A stretch of 64,000 nucleotides of DNA from FEN-1088 sp031407985 (GTDB taxonomy: Bacteria > Myxococcota_A > Polyangia > Fen-1088): NCBI GenBank assembly GCA_031407985.1, contig JANOJB010000127.1, positions 1 to 64,000 of the forward strand, read 5' to 3'. The translations under genes were made by a program, and so were the position numbers. Positions 24,230-32,559 of this stretch are shown here, piece by piece (positions within the stretch are counted from its first letter, which is position 1; each line of letters opens with the position of its first letter). Under the pieces are notes generated by a model. The model saw only the letters and a program-made list of their open reading frames with translations. It was not told the DNA's origin and did no database searches.

Positions 24230-25395
24230 CGCGAGGCCTCCCCCTCCTCGGTCGCCACCACGTGCACGTCGATGCCCGCCGCCTCGCGAACCAGGCGCAG
24301 GGGAATCGACAATCCCAACGCTTGCTTCCACCGCGGCTGCTGCGACCGCCCCACCACGACGTGTCCGACGCTGTGTGACCGCGCAAAGTCCAAGATGGCC
24401 TCGACGGGATCCTTCTCCTTCAGGCGCACCACCTCGGCGCCCATCTCTCGCGCCAAATCGGTGTTGGCCATCAGGTGGCGCTGGGTCTCCGACTCAATCT
24501 GCTCGGGCGTCTCGCGCGGGGTTTCCACGAACACCACGAACCAGTCGGTCGACAAGCGTCCAGCCAACCGCGATCCCTTGCGAATCAAGGTCGCCGCGCG
24601 CGGCGATCCCGACGACAGGCACACCATGACCCGCGTGCGCGATGCGGTTTGTTCGATCTCTCCGTGCGCCGCGGGCGCCGCCCGTCGGACGGCCGCGCCG
24701 CGCTCGACGCTCTCGGCGACCTCGCGCAGGGCCAGCTCGCGCAGGTGCGCCAGATTCTCGTCGTTGAAGAAGTTCTCCAACGCATGCGACACCTTGTCGG
24801 GCGCGTAGATCTTCCCGGCACGCAAGCGATCCTGCAGATCCTCCACCGCCAGGTCCAGGTTCACGACCTGATCCGCCTGTTTCAGGAAAGCGTCTGGAAT
24901 CGTCTCGCGAATGACGACGCCGGTCACGCGTTCGACCAGGTCCTTCAGGCTTTCCAGGTGCTGAACGTTGAACGCCCCAATGACGTTAATCCCCGCGTCC
25001 AACAGTTCGATCACGTCCTGATACCGCTTGCGGTTGCGACTCCCCGGCAAGTTCGTGTGGGGCAACTCGTCGACGACCGCCACCGCCGGATTGCGCTTCA
25101 GGATGTCGTTCAGGTTCATTTCCTCGATCTCGACGCCCCGGTATTCGACGCGGCGGCGTGGGATGACCTCCAATCCCTCCACCAGCGCGGCGGTTTCGGC
25201 GCGCCCGTGGGTCTCGACGAAACCAACCACGATATCGACGCCACGGCGTTTGAGAGCGTGCGCCTCTTCCAACATTCGGTAGGTCTTGCCGACGCCGGCC
25301 GCGAACCCCACGTACAGCTTCACGCGTCCGCGCTTGCTCCGCTCGACCAACTCCAGAAAGTCCTCGGCGCGGGATCTATGGGGGGTCGTCGGCAT
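24226..25395 (-). CDS. stand-alone KdpD sensor (KdpD N-domain plus USP domain)
   Basis: 389 residues. Residues 22-230 form the KdpD N-terminal domain, with Walker A GFAAGVGKT (30-38) and the conserved VVDELPHTN (107-115). Residues about 255-380 form a universal-stress-protein-like domain that ends VGHVVVGRSQQPRW and VHVVATEE. Full-length KdpD would continue with four membrane helices and a kinase; here the gene stops and the next gene encodes a different-topology kinase. The protein is expected to be cytosolic and to sense potassium or c-di-AMP-type signals, as KdpD USP domains do in some bacteria. Divergent from the gene at 25474, 78 bp apart. Confidence 0.92.
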   Translation of the reverse strand: MPTTPHRSRAEDFLELVERSKRGRVKLYVGFAAGVGKTYRMLEEAHALKRRGVDIVVGFVETHGRAETAALVEGLEVIPRRRVEYRGVEIEEMNLNDILKRNPAVAVVDELPHTNLPGSRNRKRYQDVIELLDAGINVIGAFNVQHLESLKDLVERVTGVVIRETIPDAFLKQADQVVNLDLAVEDLQDRLRAGKIYAPDKVSHALENFFNDENLAHLRELALREVAESVERGAAVRRAAPAAHGEIEQTASRTRVMVCLSSGSPRAATLIRKGSRLAGRLSTDWFVVFVETPRETPEQIESETQRHLMANTDLAREMGAEVVRLKEKDPVEAILDFARSHSVGHVVVGRSQQPRWKQALGLSIPLRLVREAAGIDVHVVATEEGEASR

Positions 25396-25473
25396 CGCGG
25401 ATTTCAGACTTCACGGTATCAAGCAATCAAGACCCGTGCCTAAGCCCCGCCCGTCGGTGGCCCGTCTGATGCA

Positions 25474-25785
25474 GTGAATCAGCTCGTGAATCGACGTTCG
25501 CTGACCGCGGCGGCCGGAATCTGCCTGATCGTGGGTCTGCTGTCCGCAGGCCTGTGGTGGTCGGCGAACGAGGAGGCCCGAACGGTCCGCGCCTTGCCTC
25601 GGGACCAGCGGGCGCCGGTCTTTACCCGCACGCTGCAGAACCTGCGTGTTCTGTGTGAACCGGCGCCGCCCCGTTCGCTGCGCGATCACTGTCGCGACCA
25701 GGCCGGCTTTATCTTGAAATTCCCTGAGTGCGACGACTCCTGCCAGGAGATCGCGCGGCGCCACCTGACGATGCCGCAGCGGTGA
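25474..25785 (+). CDS. small membrane-anchored Cys-containing protein, kdp-associated
   Basis: 103 residues from a GTG start. One hydrophobic helix at about 12-31 (AAAGICLIVGLLSAGLWW) is followed by a charged helical region outside. Four cysteines occur in the mature part, in LRVLCEP, DHCRDQ and ECDDSC. The positions suggest two disulfides in the periplasm. It lies between the divergent KdpD gene and the predicted sigma-54 promoter of kdp, and so probably has its own expression. I do not recognise a named family; a role in Kdp sensing or assembly is only guilt by association. Confidence 0.6.
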   Translation: MNQLVNRRSLTAAAGICLIVGLLSAGLWWSANEEARTVRALPRDQRAPVFTRTLQNLRVLCEPAPPRSLRDHCRDQAGFILKFPECDDSCQEIARRHLTMPQR

Positions 25786-25883
25786 CCCTGCAATTCGCAA
25801 CCTGGGGCGCGATCTCCGCCGCATTCTGCACGATCAAACGCCGGCCGTTCCCCAGAACGAAGGCCGCAACGCCCGACGCCGCC

Positions 25884-25898
25884 TGGCACGAACGATGC
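25884..25898 (+). promoter_or_regulatory. candidate sigma-54 (-24/-12) promoter of the kdp operon
   Basis: TGGCAC (25884-25889), five bases, then ATGC (25895-25898). The invariant GG (25885-25886) and GC (25897-25898) are separated by exactly ten bases, and only the first T of the TTGC consensus is changed. The expected start of transcription is about 25910, 19 bases before the ATG of the 27-residue ORF, which is preceded by GAAAGGA. A sigma-54 activator gene lies at 33119. Enhancer sites were not identified; CTGGGG (25802) and CCCCAG (25850) form a possible inverted repeat upstream. Confidence 0.65.
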
Positions 25899-25928
25899 GT
25901 ACCGACCAGTTCTGAAAGGATCGTCCTC

Positions 25929-26012
25929 ATGTCCGACCTCGTATTCGTCCTGGCAACCAGCGTGTTTTTTGCGGTCACCGCGGTCTATGTCCGCGCCTGC
26001 GAAACCCTCTAG
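25929..26012 (+). CDS. 27-residue single-helix peptide upstream of kdpF
   Basis: ATG at 25929 with GAAAGGA eight bases upstream; stop TAG at 26010-26012. The peptide is almost all one membrane helix (LVFVLATSVFFAVTAVYV) followed by RACETL. Its stop codon is embedded in TAGGAGG, the ribosome-binding site of kdpF, so the two are probably translated in sequence. It is distinct from KdpF, which follows. Likely a small integral membrane peptide of the Kdp complex or its regulation; function is unknown. Confidence 0.7.
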   Translation: MSDLVFVLATSVFFAVTAVYVRACETL

Positions 26013-26021
26013 GAGGCAACC

Positions 26022-26111
26022 GTGACTCTCGACTACATCCTCGGCGGCGGGCTCGCGCTCGCTCTCACCGTTTATCTCGTCTACGCGCTCTTGCGCCCAG
26101 AAAGGTTCTAG
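26022..26111 (+). CDS. kdpF: potassium-transporting ATPase small subunit KdpF
   Basis: 29 residues from a GTG start with AGGAGG eight bases upstream. One hydrophobic helix (YILGGGLALALTVYLVYALL) ends in the conserved RPERF. KdpF stabilises the KdpABC complex in the membrane. It is followed eleven bases later by kdpA, whose ribosome-binding site AGAGGGGAC overlaps the kdpF stop. Confidence 0.95.
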   Translation: MTLDYILGGGLALALTVYLVYALLRPERF

Positions 26112-26122
26112 AGGGGACTGCC

Positions 26123-27844
26123 ATGACTGCCAACGGTTGGCTGCAAATTGTCGTTTTCTTCGGCGCGGTCGTGGCGATCACGAAGCCGATTGGGATTTAC
26201 CTTCACAAAGTCTTCGAGGGTCCGCATCGCCCCTTGCCGCGCGTGCTGGGACCGATCGAGCGCGTGCTTCTGCGCCTGTGCGGCGTCAAGGGCGACGAGA
26301 CCCAAACCTGGAAGGGGTACGCGGTGTACCTCCTGGTCTTCAGCGCGTTCGGCGTACTTGTGACCTACGCGATTCAAAGACTCCAGCACGTCCTTCCCTT
26401 CAACCCGCAGGCCTTCGCGCCCACGTCGCCCCATCTCGCGTTCAACACCGCCGCCAGCTTCACGACCAACACGAACTGGCAGTCGTACGGCGGCGAGTCG
26501 ACGATGAGCTACTTCACCCAGATGGCGGGGCTGGCATGGCACAACTTCACCTCGGCGGCCGCGGGGCTCGCCGTGGCGCTCGTGCTAGCCCGCGCGCTGA
26601 CCCGGCGTGCCTCGGACGGTGGGGGCGAAGGCCTGGGGCACTTCGTCGTCGATTTGATCCGCGGGATTGTCTATGTGCTGCTTCCCCTGAGCATCGTGTT
26701 CGGCCTCGCGTTCGCGGCGCAAGGGGTCATCCAGAACCTCAGCCCGTATCTGGCGGTGACGACTCTGGAAGGTGGCAAGCAAACGATCGCCATGGGCCCG
26801 GTCGCTTCGCAGGAAGTCATCAAGCAACTGGGGACGAATGGCGGGGGCTTCTTCAACGCCAACAGCGCGCACCCCTTCGAGAACCCGACACCGTTCATGA
26901 ACTTTCTTCAGATGCTGCTGATCTTCATGATTCCAGCGGGCCTGACGTACATGTTCGGTCGCATGGCGCGGCAACAACGCCAGGGCTGGACGATCTTCGC
27001 GGCGATGTCGGTGCTGTTCTTCATCGGCGTCGCGGTCGCCTACAACGCCGAGTCTGGTACCAACGCGGCGCTGGTCGGATTTCCGGTCGACCAGAGCGTC
27101 GGCAACATGGAAGGCAAAGAGGTGCGCTTCGGGATCGCCAATTCCGCTCTTTTCGCCACCGTCACCACCGACGCGTCGTGCGGCGCGGTGAACGCCATGC
27201 ACGACAGCTTCACGCCGCTCGGCGGCCTTGTCCCGCTCACCAACATCATGCTCGGCGAGGTGATATTTGGGGGCGTCGGCGCGGGGCTCTACGGCATCCT
27301 GGTCATGGTCTTGCTGTCGGTGTTTATCGCCGGGTTGATGGTTGGCCGGACGCCGGAGTACCTGGGCAAGAAGATCGAGGCGCGCGAGATGAAGGCCGCC
27401 ATGCTCTACATTCTGGTCTTCCCTCTCATCATTCTCGGGTTCACGGCGTGGGCGGCGGTCTCAGGCTGGGGTCTGGCGGGCCTCAACAACGCCGGCCCCC
27501 ACGGCCTCACCGAAATACTCTACGCCTTCACCAGCGGCGCCGGGAACAACGGGTCGGCGTTCGCGGGACTGACCGCCAACACCCCCGCCTACAACACGAC
27601 GCTGGGACTTGCGATGCTTGGCGGTCGCTTCCTGATGATGATCCCGGTCTTCGCCATCGCCGGATCGATGGTCGAAAAAAAGACGGTGGCGCCCGGACCG
27701 GGGACCTTCCCCACGAATGGGCTCGTGTTCACCGCGCTTCTGACGTCGGTACTTCTGGTCGTTGGCGCGCTGACCTTCTTCCCCGCCCTCTCGCTGGGCC
27801 CCATTGCCGAGCACTTCGTGGCGCTGGCCGGAAAGACCTACTGA
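26123..27844 (+). CDS. kdpA: potassium-transporting ATPase channel subunit KdpA
   Basis: 573 residues, within the normal KdpA range (about 560-600). The sequence has the expected ten-helix pattern and four selectivity-filter-like loops, for example NTAASFTTNTNWQSY, GTNGGGFFNANSAHP, TTDASCGAVNAMHD and TSGAGNNGSAFAGL. It forms the K+ path of the KdpFABC pump, which scavenges potassium at low concentration. kdpB follows after one base. Codon choice here looks richer in CTC and ATC than in flanking genes, which may hint at a different origin; that was judged by eye. Confidence 0.98.
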   Translation: MTANGWLQIVVFFGAVVAITKPIGIYLHKVFEGPHRPLPRVLGPIERVLLRLCGVKGDETQTWKGYAVYLLVFSAFGVLVTYAIQRLQHVLPFNPQAFAPTSPHLAFNTAASFTTNTNWQSYGGESTMSYFTQMAGLAWHNFTSAAAGLAVALVLARALTRRASDGGGEGLGHFVVDLIRGIVYVLLPLSIVFGLAFAAQGVIQNLSPYLAVTTLEGGKQTIAMGPVASQEVIKQLGTNGGGFFNANSAHPFENPTPFMNFLQMLLIFMIPAGLTYMFGRMARQQRQGWTIFAAMSVLFFIGVAVAYNAESGTNAALVGFPVDQSVGNMEGKEVRFGIANSALFATVTTDASCGAVNAMHDSFTPLGGLVPLTNIMLGEVIFGGVGAGLYGILVMVLLSVFIAGLMVGRTPEYLGKKIEAREMKAAMLYILVFPLIILGFTAWAAVSGWGLAGLNNAGPHGLTEILYAFTSGAGNNGSAFAGLTANTPAYNTTLGLAMLGGRFLMMIPVFAIAGSMVEKKTVAPGPGTFPTNGLVFTALLTSVLLVVGALTFFPALSLGPIAEHFVALAGKTY

Positions 27845-27845
27845 A

Positions 27846-29984
27846 ATGGAAACCAACCGACAGAAAATCGATAGTCCCCGAACCGACGAGGCTTCGCGGT
27901 TCATGTCCCAAGCGGGCAAGGTAGAACACGCCGGTTCGTCGCGAGACGAGCGCGCGAAACCGCTCTCGCTATTCGACGGCGCGATCCTGAAGAGAGCCAT
28001 ACGCGACAGCTTCGTCAAGCTGTCGCCAAAGTTGGTCGCGAAGAATCCGGTCATGTTCGTGGTCGAGATCGGCAGCCTGCTGACCACGGTTTTGTTTCTG
28101 CGGGATGCGTTCGCCGCCGAGGCGCCCATGGCTCCGCTTTGGTTCACGGCCACCGTCTCGTTGTGGCTTTGGTTCACGGTTCTGTTCGCGAACTTCGCCG
28201 AAGCCGTGGCCGAAGGGCGCGGCAAGGCTCAGGCGGACTCGTTGCGCCGCCTGCGCACCGAAACCACCGCGCGCCGCCTGCGCAACGGATTGGCCGAGAT
28301 GGTGAGCGCAACCGCCCTCCGGGTCGGCGACGAGGTCGTGGTCGAGGCCCGCGAGCTGATCCCGTGCGACGGCGAGGTGATCGAGGGGGTCGCGTCGGTC
28401 GACGAATCGGCCATCACCGGCGAGTCGGCGCCCGTCATCCGTGAAAGCGGCGGCGACCGCTCGGCGGTCACCGGTGGGACCAAGGTCCTCTCCGATCGAA
28501 TCCTTGTGCGGATCACCTCGAACCCGGGCGAGACCTTCCTGGATCGGATGATCGCGCTCGTGGAAGGTGCCTCGCGCCAGAAGACACCGAACGAAATCGC
28601 GCTGCACATTCTGCTGGTCGGCCTGACCTTGGTCTTCCTGTTTGCGTGCGTGACGCTGGTGCCGCTCGCGCTTTACGGGCAAATTCAGCTGTCGTCGACC
28701 GTGATCGTCGCGCTGTTGGTGTGCCTCATTCCGACGACGATCGGCGGCCTTCTGTCCGCGATCGGAATTGCCGGCATGGATCGCCTGATCCGAAAGAACG
28801 TGATCGCCATGAGCGGCCGGGCCATCGAAGCGGCCGGCGATGTGGACGTGTTGCTCCTGGACAAGACCGGGACGATCACGCTCGGCAATCGCATGGCGAC
28901 CGAGTTCACCCCAGTCGATGGTGTTCGCCTCGAGGTTCTGGCCGACGCCGCCCAGCTTTCGAGCCTGGCGGACGAAACGCCGGAAGGCCGGTCCATCGTC
29001 GTGCTGGCCAAGACAAAGTTTCACCTGCGCGGACGCGAGGTCACCGAGCTGGGGGCGAAGTTCATACCGTTCTCCGCGCACACCCGGATGAGCGGATGTG
29101 ATCTGGACGGCCGCCAGATTCGGAAGGGGGCCGTCGACGCGATCTGCGCATGGGTCAAGGGGAACGGCGGCTCGGTTCCCTCGGAGCTGGAGGGGATTGC
29201 GCACGGAATCGCGAACGCGGGCGCGACGCCGCTGGCCGTGGCCGAAGGGCCTCGCATGCTGGGCGTGATCCGCCTGACGGATGTCGTGAAGGGCGGGATC
29301 AGCGAGCGCTTCGCGCGCTTCCGTGCGATGGGGATTCGGACTGTCATGATCACGGGCGACAACCCCCGAACCGCGGCGACCATCGCAAAAGAAGCGGGAG
29401 TCGACGACTACCTGGCCGAAGCGACCCCGGAAGCCAAGATGCGCTTGATTAAGGAGGAGCAAGCGAAGGGACACCTTGTGGCCATGACCGGCGACGGCAC
29501 CAACGACGCGCCGGCGCTGGCCCAGGCCGACGTGGGGGTCGCCATGAACAGCGGCACGCAGGCGGCCAAGGAAGCCGGCAACATGGTCGACCTCGATTCG
29601 AACCCGACCAAGCTGCTTGAGGTGATCGAGGTCGGCAAGCAGCTTCTGATGACCCGTGGGGCGCTGACGACCTTCTCGATCGCCAACGACGTCGCGAAGT
29701 ACTTCGCCATTTTGCCGGCGATGTTCATGGTCGCCTACCCGGAGATCGCGCCGCTCAACATCATGGAATTGGCGTCGCCGTCCAGCGCCATTCTCTCGGC
29801 GGTCATCTTCAACGCGCTCATCATCGTGGCGCTGATCCCGCTGGCGTTACGCGGCGTGAAGTACCGCCCGCTCGGCGCGGCGGCTCTGTTCCGACGCTCG
29901 ATGCTGATCTACGGCGTGGGTGGAATCATCGCGCCGTTCATCGGCATCAAGATCATTGACCTTCTACTGTCCGTCTTCATCTGA
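27846..29984 (+). CDS. kdpB: potassium-transporting P-type ATPase subunit KdpB
   Basis: 712 residues from the ATG at 27846, one base after the kdpA stop; an in-frame ATG at 27804 lies inside kdpA. The actuator loop TGES is at about 191-194, whose serine is the known inhibitory phosphorylation site in E. coli. The phosphorylated Asp is D339 in DKTGTIT, and the hinge motif TGDGTNDAPAL and membrane helices follow. The N-terminal 45 residues are charged and longer than in many KdpB proteins. It hydrolyses ATP to drive K+ uptake through KdpA. Followed by kdpC after ten bases. Confidence 0.98.
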   Translation: METNRQKIDSPRTDEASRFMSQAGKVEHAGSSRDERAKPLSLFDGAILKRAIRDSFVKLSPKLVAKNPVMFVVEIGSLLTTVLFLRDAFAAEAPMAPLWFTATVSLWLWFTVLFANFAEAVAEGRGKAQADSLRRLRTETTARRLRNGLAEMVSATALRVGDEVVVEARELIPCDGEVIEGVASVDESAITGESAPVIRESGGDRSAVTGGTKVLSDRILVRITSNPGETFLDRMIALVEGASRQKTPNEIALHILLVGLTLVFLFACVTLVPLALYGQIQLSSTVIVALLVCLIPTTIGGLLSAIGIAGMDRLIRKNVIAMSGRAIEAAGDVDVLLLDKTGTITLGNRMATEFTPVDGVRLEVLADAAQLSSLADETPEGRSIVVLAKTKFHLRGREVTELGAKFIPFSAHTRMSGCDLDGRQIRKGAVDAICAWVKGNGGSVPSELEGIAHGIANAGATPLAVAEGPRMLGVIRLTDVVKGGISERFARFRAMGIRTVMITGDNPRTAATIAKEAGVDDYLAEATPEAKMRLIKEEQAKGHLVAMTGDGTNDAPALAQADVGVAMNSGTQAAKEAGNMVDLDSNPTKLLEVIEVGKQLLMTRGALTTFSIANDVAKYFAILPAMFMVAYPEIAPLNIMELASPSSAILSAVIFNALIIVALIPLALRGVKYRPLGAAALFRRSMLIYGVGGIIAPFIGIKIIDLLLSVFI

Positions 29985-29994
29985 GAGGGAATCC

Positions 29995-30597
29995 ATGCGC
30001 ACGATACGTATTGCTCTGCAAACCACCCTGGTCACTCTGGTCTTGACTGGGTTCCTCTACCCGTTGGCGATGACGGGTGTGGCGAAGGTCCTGTTCCCCG
30101 CCGCCGCAGCGGGCAGCCTGGTCACCGATGCCAAAGGCCAGGTGGTGGGATCGTCGCTGATCGGCCAGGTCTTCACCAACCCGGCATACCTTCAAGGTCG
30201 CCCTTCCGCGGCCGGCAGCGGATACGACGCCACCTCGTCCAGCGGGTCGAACCTCGGGACCACCTCGGCCAAGCTGCGCGACCGCGTCAAGGCGGACGTG
30301 GAGCGGCTGCGGAAGGAGAATCCCGAAATGACCGGGCTCATTCCGGCCGAGTTGGTGACAGCCTCGGCCAGCGGGCTTGACCCGCACCTTTCCCCTGCTT
30401 CGGCGGCGTGGCAGGTTGCCCGCATCGCGCGGGCGCGCGGGCTGGCCGCGGACCGCGTACAACAAGTGGTCACCGACGTGACCGAGGGACGCCAGTTGGG
30501 GTTCCTCGGCGAGCCCCGCGTCAACGTGCTGGGATTGAACCTGGCGCTTGACCGTCAGTTCGGCGCGCCGGCGCCCGTCAATTCGCCGGCCAAATAG
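29995..30597 (+). CDS. kdpC: potassium-transporting ATPase subunit KdpC
   Basis: 200 residues from the ATG at 29995, with GAGAGGGA upstream. One N-terminal membrane helix (about 8-30) precedes the periplasmic domain. Conserved segments are GSSLIGQVF, FQGRPSA-like LQGRPSAAGSGYDA, SGSNLG and the C-terminal VNVLGLNLALD. KdpC stabilises the complex and may raise its affinity for ATP or K+. It closes the kdpFABC operon; the next gene starts 113 bases on with its own ribosome-binding site. Confidence 0.97.
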   Translation: MRTIRIALQTTLVTLVLTGFLYPLAMTGVAKVLFPAAAAGSLVTDAKGQVVGSSLIGQVFTNPAYLQGRPSAAGSGYDATSSSGSNLGTTSAKLRDRVKADVERLRKENPEMTGLIPAELVTASASGLDPHLSPASAAWQVARIARARGLAADRVQQVVTDVTEGRQLGFLGEPRVNVLGLNLALDRQFGAPAPVNSPAK

Positions 30598-30710
30598 TCG
30601 CGTGCGCCCAGGGGTGCCGCACCACAGACAAACGCACCGGAGATCGGGGGCACTTCCCGGGCCCGGGCGGGCTCCTGGGGGGTGTATCCTGCCGCGAGGA
30701 GATCACCACG

Positions 30711-31133
30711 ATGACGACCACGTCCGGCGCGGGTTACGAGTTCACGGCGGAGCAAGACCGTACTTTTGCGGGGCTGGTCCGCAACCTGGCCCGATCCGGG
30801 GTGGTGGTTGTCCTGGCGAGCGCGATCCTCCTCGGCTACAACGCGATCGAGCACTTCGGTATCTCGCTCGGACACCCCCCGTCGCCGGGGGTTTACTACG
30901 TCGACCTCGCGCTCTGGTGCCTGATCTCGCTGATGGGCGGCGTTGTCGGTGTCCTCCTGGTGCGCGCGACGGCGGCGTTCAGCGCGTTGATCAAGACCCA
31001 GGGCAATGACCTCGAGCACTTGATGAGCGGCATGGCGCGGCTGCGCGACATCCTCGGCCTCATCTTCTGGGTCGCGACGGCCGCGTCGCTGCTGCTGGCC
31101 GTGAGCTTCAGCCTGCGCCTGGCCTACTCTTGA
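30711..31133 (+). CDS. three-helix membrane protein, kdp-linked, unknown function
   Basis: 140 residues; ATG preceded by GAGGAG at about seven bases. Three hydrophobic helices lie at about 27-46, 65-86 and 113-135, with a cytosolic-looking N-terminal 25 residues and a polar loop of about 25 residues in the middle. No catalytic motif. In the preceding gap a weak sigma-54-like element (30648-30662, GGGCAC then GGGC, GG-N10-GC spacing) can be drawn, but GC-rich sequence makes chance matches common. It begins a four-gene set up to 33040. Confidence 0.65.
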   Translation: MTTTSGAGYEFTAEQDRTFAGLVRNLARSGVVVVLASAILLGYNAIEHFGISLGHPPSPGVYYVDLALWCLISLMGGVVGVLLVRATAAFSALIKTQGNDLEHLMSGMARLRDILGLIFWVATAASLLLAVSFSLRLAYS

Positions 31134-31303
31134 AACGGCTCGTGCCTCGGGACCCATTGGCGACGCTGCCGCCCGTCGACGCCGCTTTTGCTCGACGTTG
31201 CTCGTCGGTGACCCTATATTCCATACACGCGCCGCTGGTGCGCGCTCCCTCGGACGCCGGGGCATTCGCCTCGGCCCACGACTCCAGCAGAGAGAGACTC
31301 CTG

Positions 31304-32011
31304 ATGCGCATTCCCTCGAACCTCATGATCGCGTCGCTCGCGATCACCCTGTTCTCGCAGAGCGCCTGCGACAAGGTCAACGAACGCTGGGCCACCACCG
31401 AGAACACCAACGTCGCGCTCGATTGGGACAAGGTGAACGAGGCGTACAAGTCGGCCGACGGTCCCGCCGATTTCGAAAAGCGGGTGAACGAGATCTACGA
31501 AGGCGACGAGGTGATCAGCATCTCGGTGCAGGATCTCGAGGGCAACGCCCAGGTCGTCACCGGCTTCTTCGACAAGGACAAGAGCGGTACGGTGCAGGAG
31601 GGCGAGAAGGTCTTCACCATCAAGCGCGGGGTGACCGGCGAAGGCACCGGGCAGTACCAGACGCAGGGCTACGGCGCGCACTACGGCTACTACCACTCGC
31701 CAATGATGGGTCTGGTATCGGGGATGATGATGGGCGCGATGATTTCCAGCGCGTTCCGCCCCAACTACGTACCGATGTACCATCAGCCCTACACCACGCC
31801 GCCCTCTCGGGTGGGGGAGTTACACGGTTCACGAAGCGCCTTTCGCTCAGCCAACCCGGGCCACTTCAAGCAACCGAAGATGTCGGGATCGAACCGCTCC
31901 TACGGCGCCAGGCCGGCTCGCTCCTTCGGCGGCGGGTTTCGATCGGGCGGCGGTCGCTTCGGCATCCGGCGCCGTCAGGTTGCCGGCCGCCCGCAGCGCC
32001 TGACCGCGTAG
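31304..32011 (+). CDS. lipoprotein with EF-hand-like loop
   Basis: 235 residues from the ATG at 31304, chosen because it starts the signal peptide; a longer in-frame version would begin inside the previous gene. The signal ends in SQSAC (Cys22). Residues 90-101 (DKDKSGTVQEGE) match the 12-residue EF-hand loop, with Asp/Asp/Ser and final Glu, so calcium binding is plausible. Residues 120-180 are Gly/Tyr/Met-rich with a GLVSGMMMGAMISSAF segment. The C-terminus is Arg/Gly/Ser-rich and basic. Periplasmic or surface location inferred. Function unknown. Confidence 0.68.
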   Translation: MRIPSNLMIASLAITLFSQSACDKVNERWATTENTNVALDWDKVNEAYKSADGPADFEKRVNEIYEGDEVISISVQDLEGNAQVVTGFFDKDKSGTVQEGEKVFTIKRGVTGEGTGQYQTQGYGAHYGYYHSPMMGLVSGMMMGAMISSAFRPNYVPMYHQPYTTPPSRVGELHGSRSAFRSANPGHFKQPKMSGSNRSYGARPARSFGGGFRSGGGRFGIRRRQVAGRPQRLTA

Positions 32012-32028
32012 CCGTCTCCCCTCGGCGC

Positions 32029-32559
32029 ATGAACCCGATCCGCGCGATCGCCGACCTGCCCTTCCTGCGACGCGAGGTGCTCGATCTTCTGAACCTTCGT
32101 CACCACCGCGACGCGCCCGACGTCGACTACATCGGCTTCGGCCACGCGTGGGTGGATGCCATTCGGCTCGAAGGACTCGAAGGAGAGCACGACGAGCCGA
32201 TCGAGGTGCGACGTGCCCTGCTGATCGCGGTCCACACCACGAAGGATCCCGAGAAGCTGCCGGGCGACCTCGAGTTGGAATTCTTTGTACCCGAGGTGGG
32301 CGAGGACTACTCGGTAACGGTGCTGCTCTCGGACTTTTTGCGCGTCTGGCTCCCGCTGGTCCGCGCCGACGAACGGGCGATCGTGCTGGTGGTGTGCAAC
32401 CCGAACCGGACCCCCCTCCCCGCTCCAGCGGCGGCTGCGCAGACGCCGTTTCATTACCCACTCGGCGACGTCGAGTCCTGGCTGGATGTCGCGGACGGCC
32501 ACAAGGTCCTTCGCCTCGTCGCCGGCTCGTGGCGCTGCGCGGAGCGCGAACATGGATGA
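32029..32559 (+). CDS. conserved-looking soluble protein, unknown function
   Basis: 176 residues from the ATG at 32029; no signal peptide. The sequence is alpha/beta in character and acidic, with HAWVDAIRLEGLEGEHDEPIE, FFVPEVGEDYSVTVLLSDFL and VLVVCNPN segments. No motif allows a family name. Its last eight bases overlap the start of the next gene (ATG at 32552), indicating coupled translation. Sits in the cassette between kdpC and the sigma-54 activator. Confidence 0.6.
   Translation: MNPIRAIADLPFLRREVLDLLNLRHHRDAPDVDYIGFGHAWVDAIRLEGLEGEHDEPIEVRRALLIAVHTTKDPEKLPGDLELEFFVPEVGEDYSVTVLLSDFLRVWLPLVRADERAIVLVVCNPNRTPLPAPAAAAQTPFHYPLGDVESWLDVADGHKVLRLVAGSWRCAEREHG

Noticed and set aside
26137..27924. 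595-codon open frame overlapping kdpA
   Set aside because: Arg/His-rich shadow translation; kdpA in the other frame is unambiguous.
27969..29474. 501-codon antisense frame over kdpB
   Set aside because: No domains, and kdpB is conserved across the same bases.
30648..30662. Second sigma-54 promoter upstream of 30711
   Set aside because: Only GG-N10-GC spacing and GGGCAC match; in this GC content that is expected by chance, so it was not annotated.
31198..32028. N-terminal extension of the gene at 32029
   Set aside because: It overlaps the EF-hand lipoprotein in another frame and looks like shadow translation.
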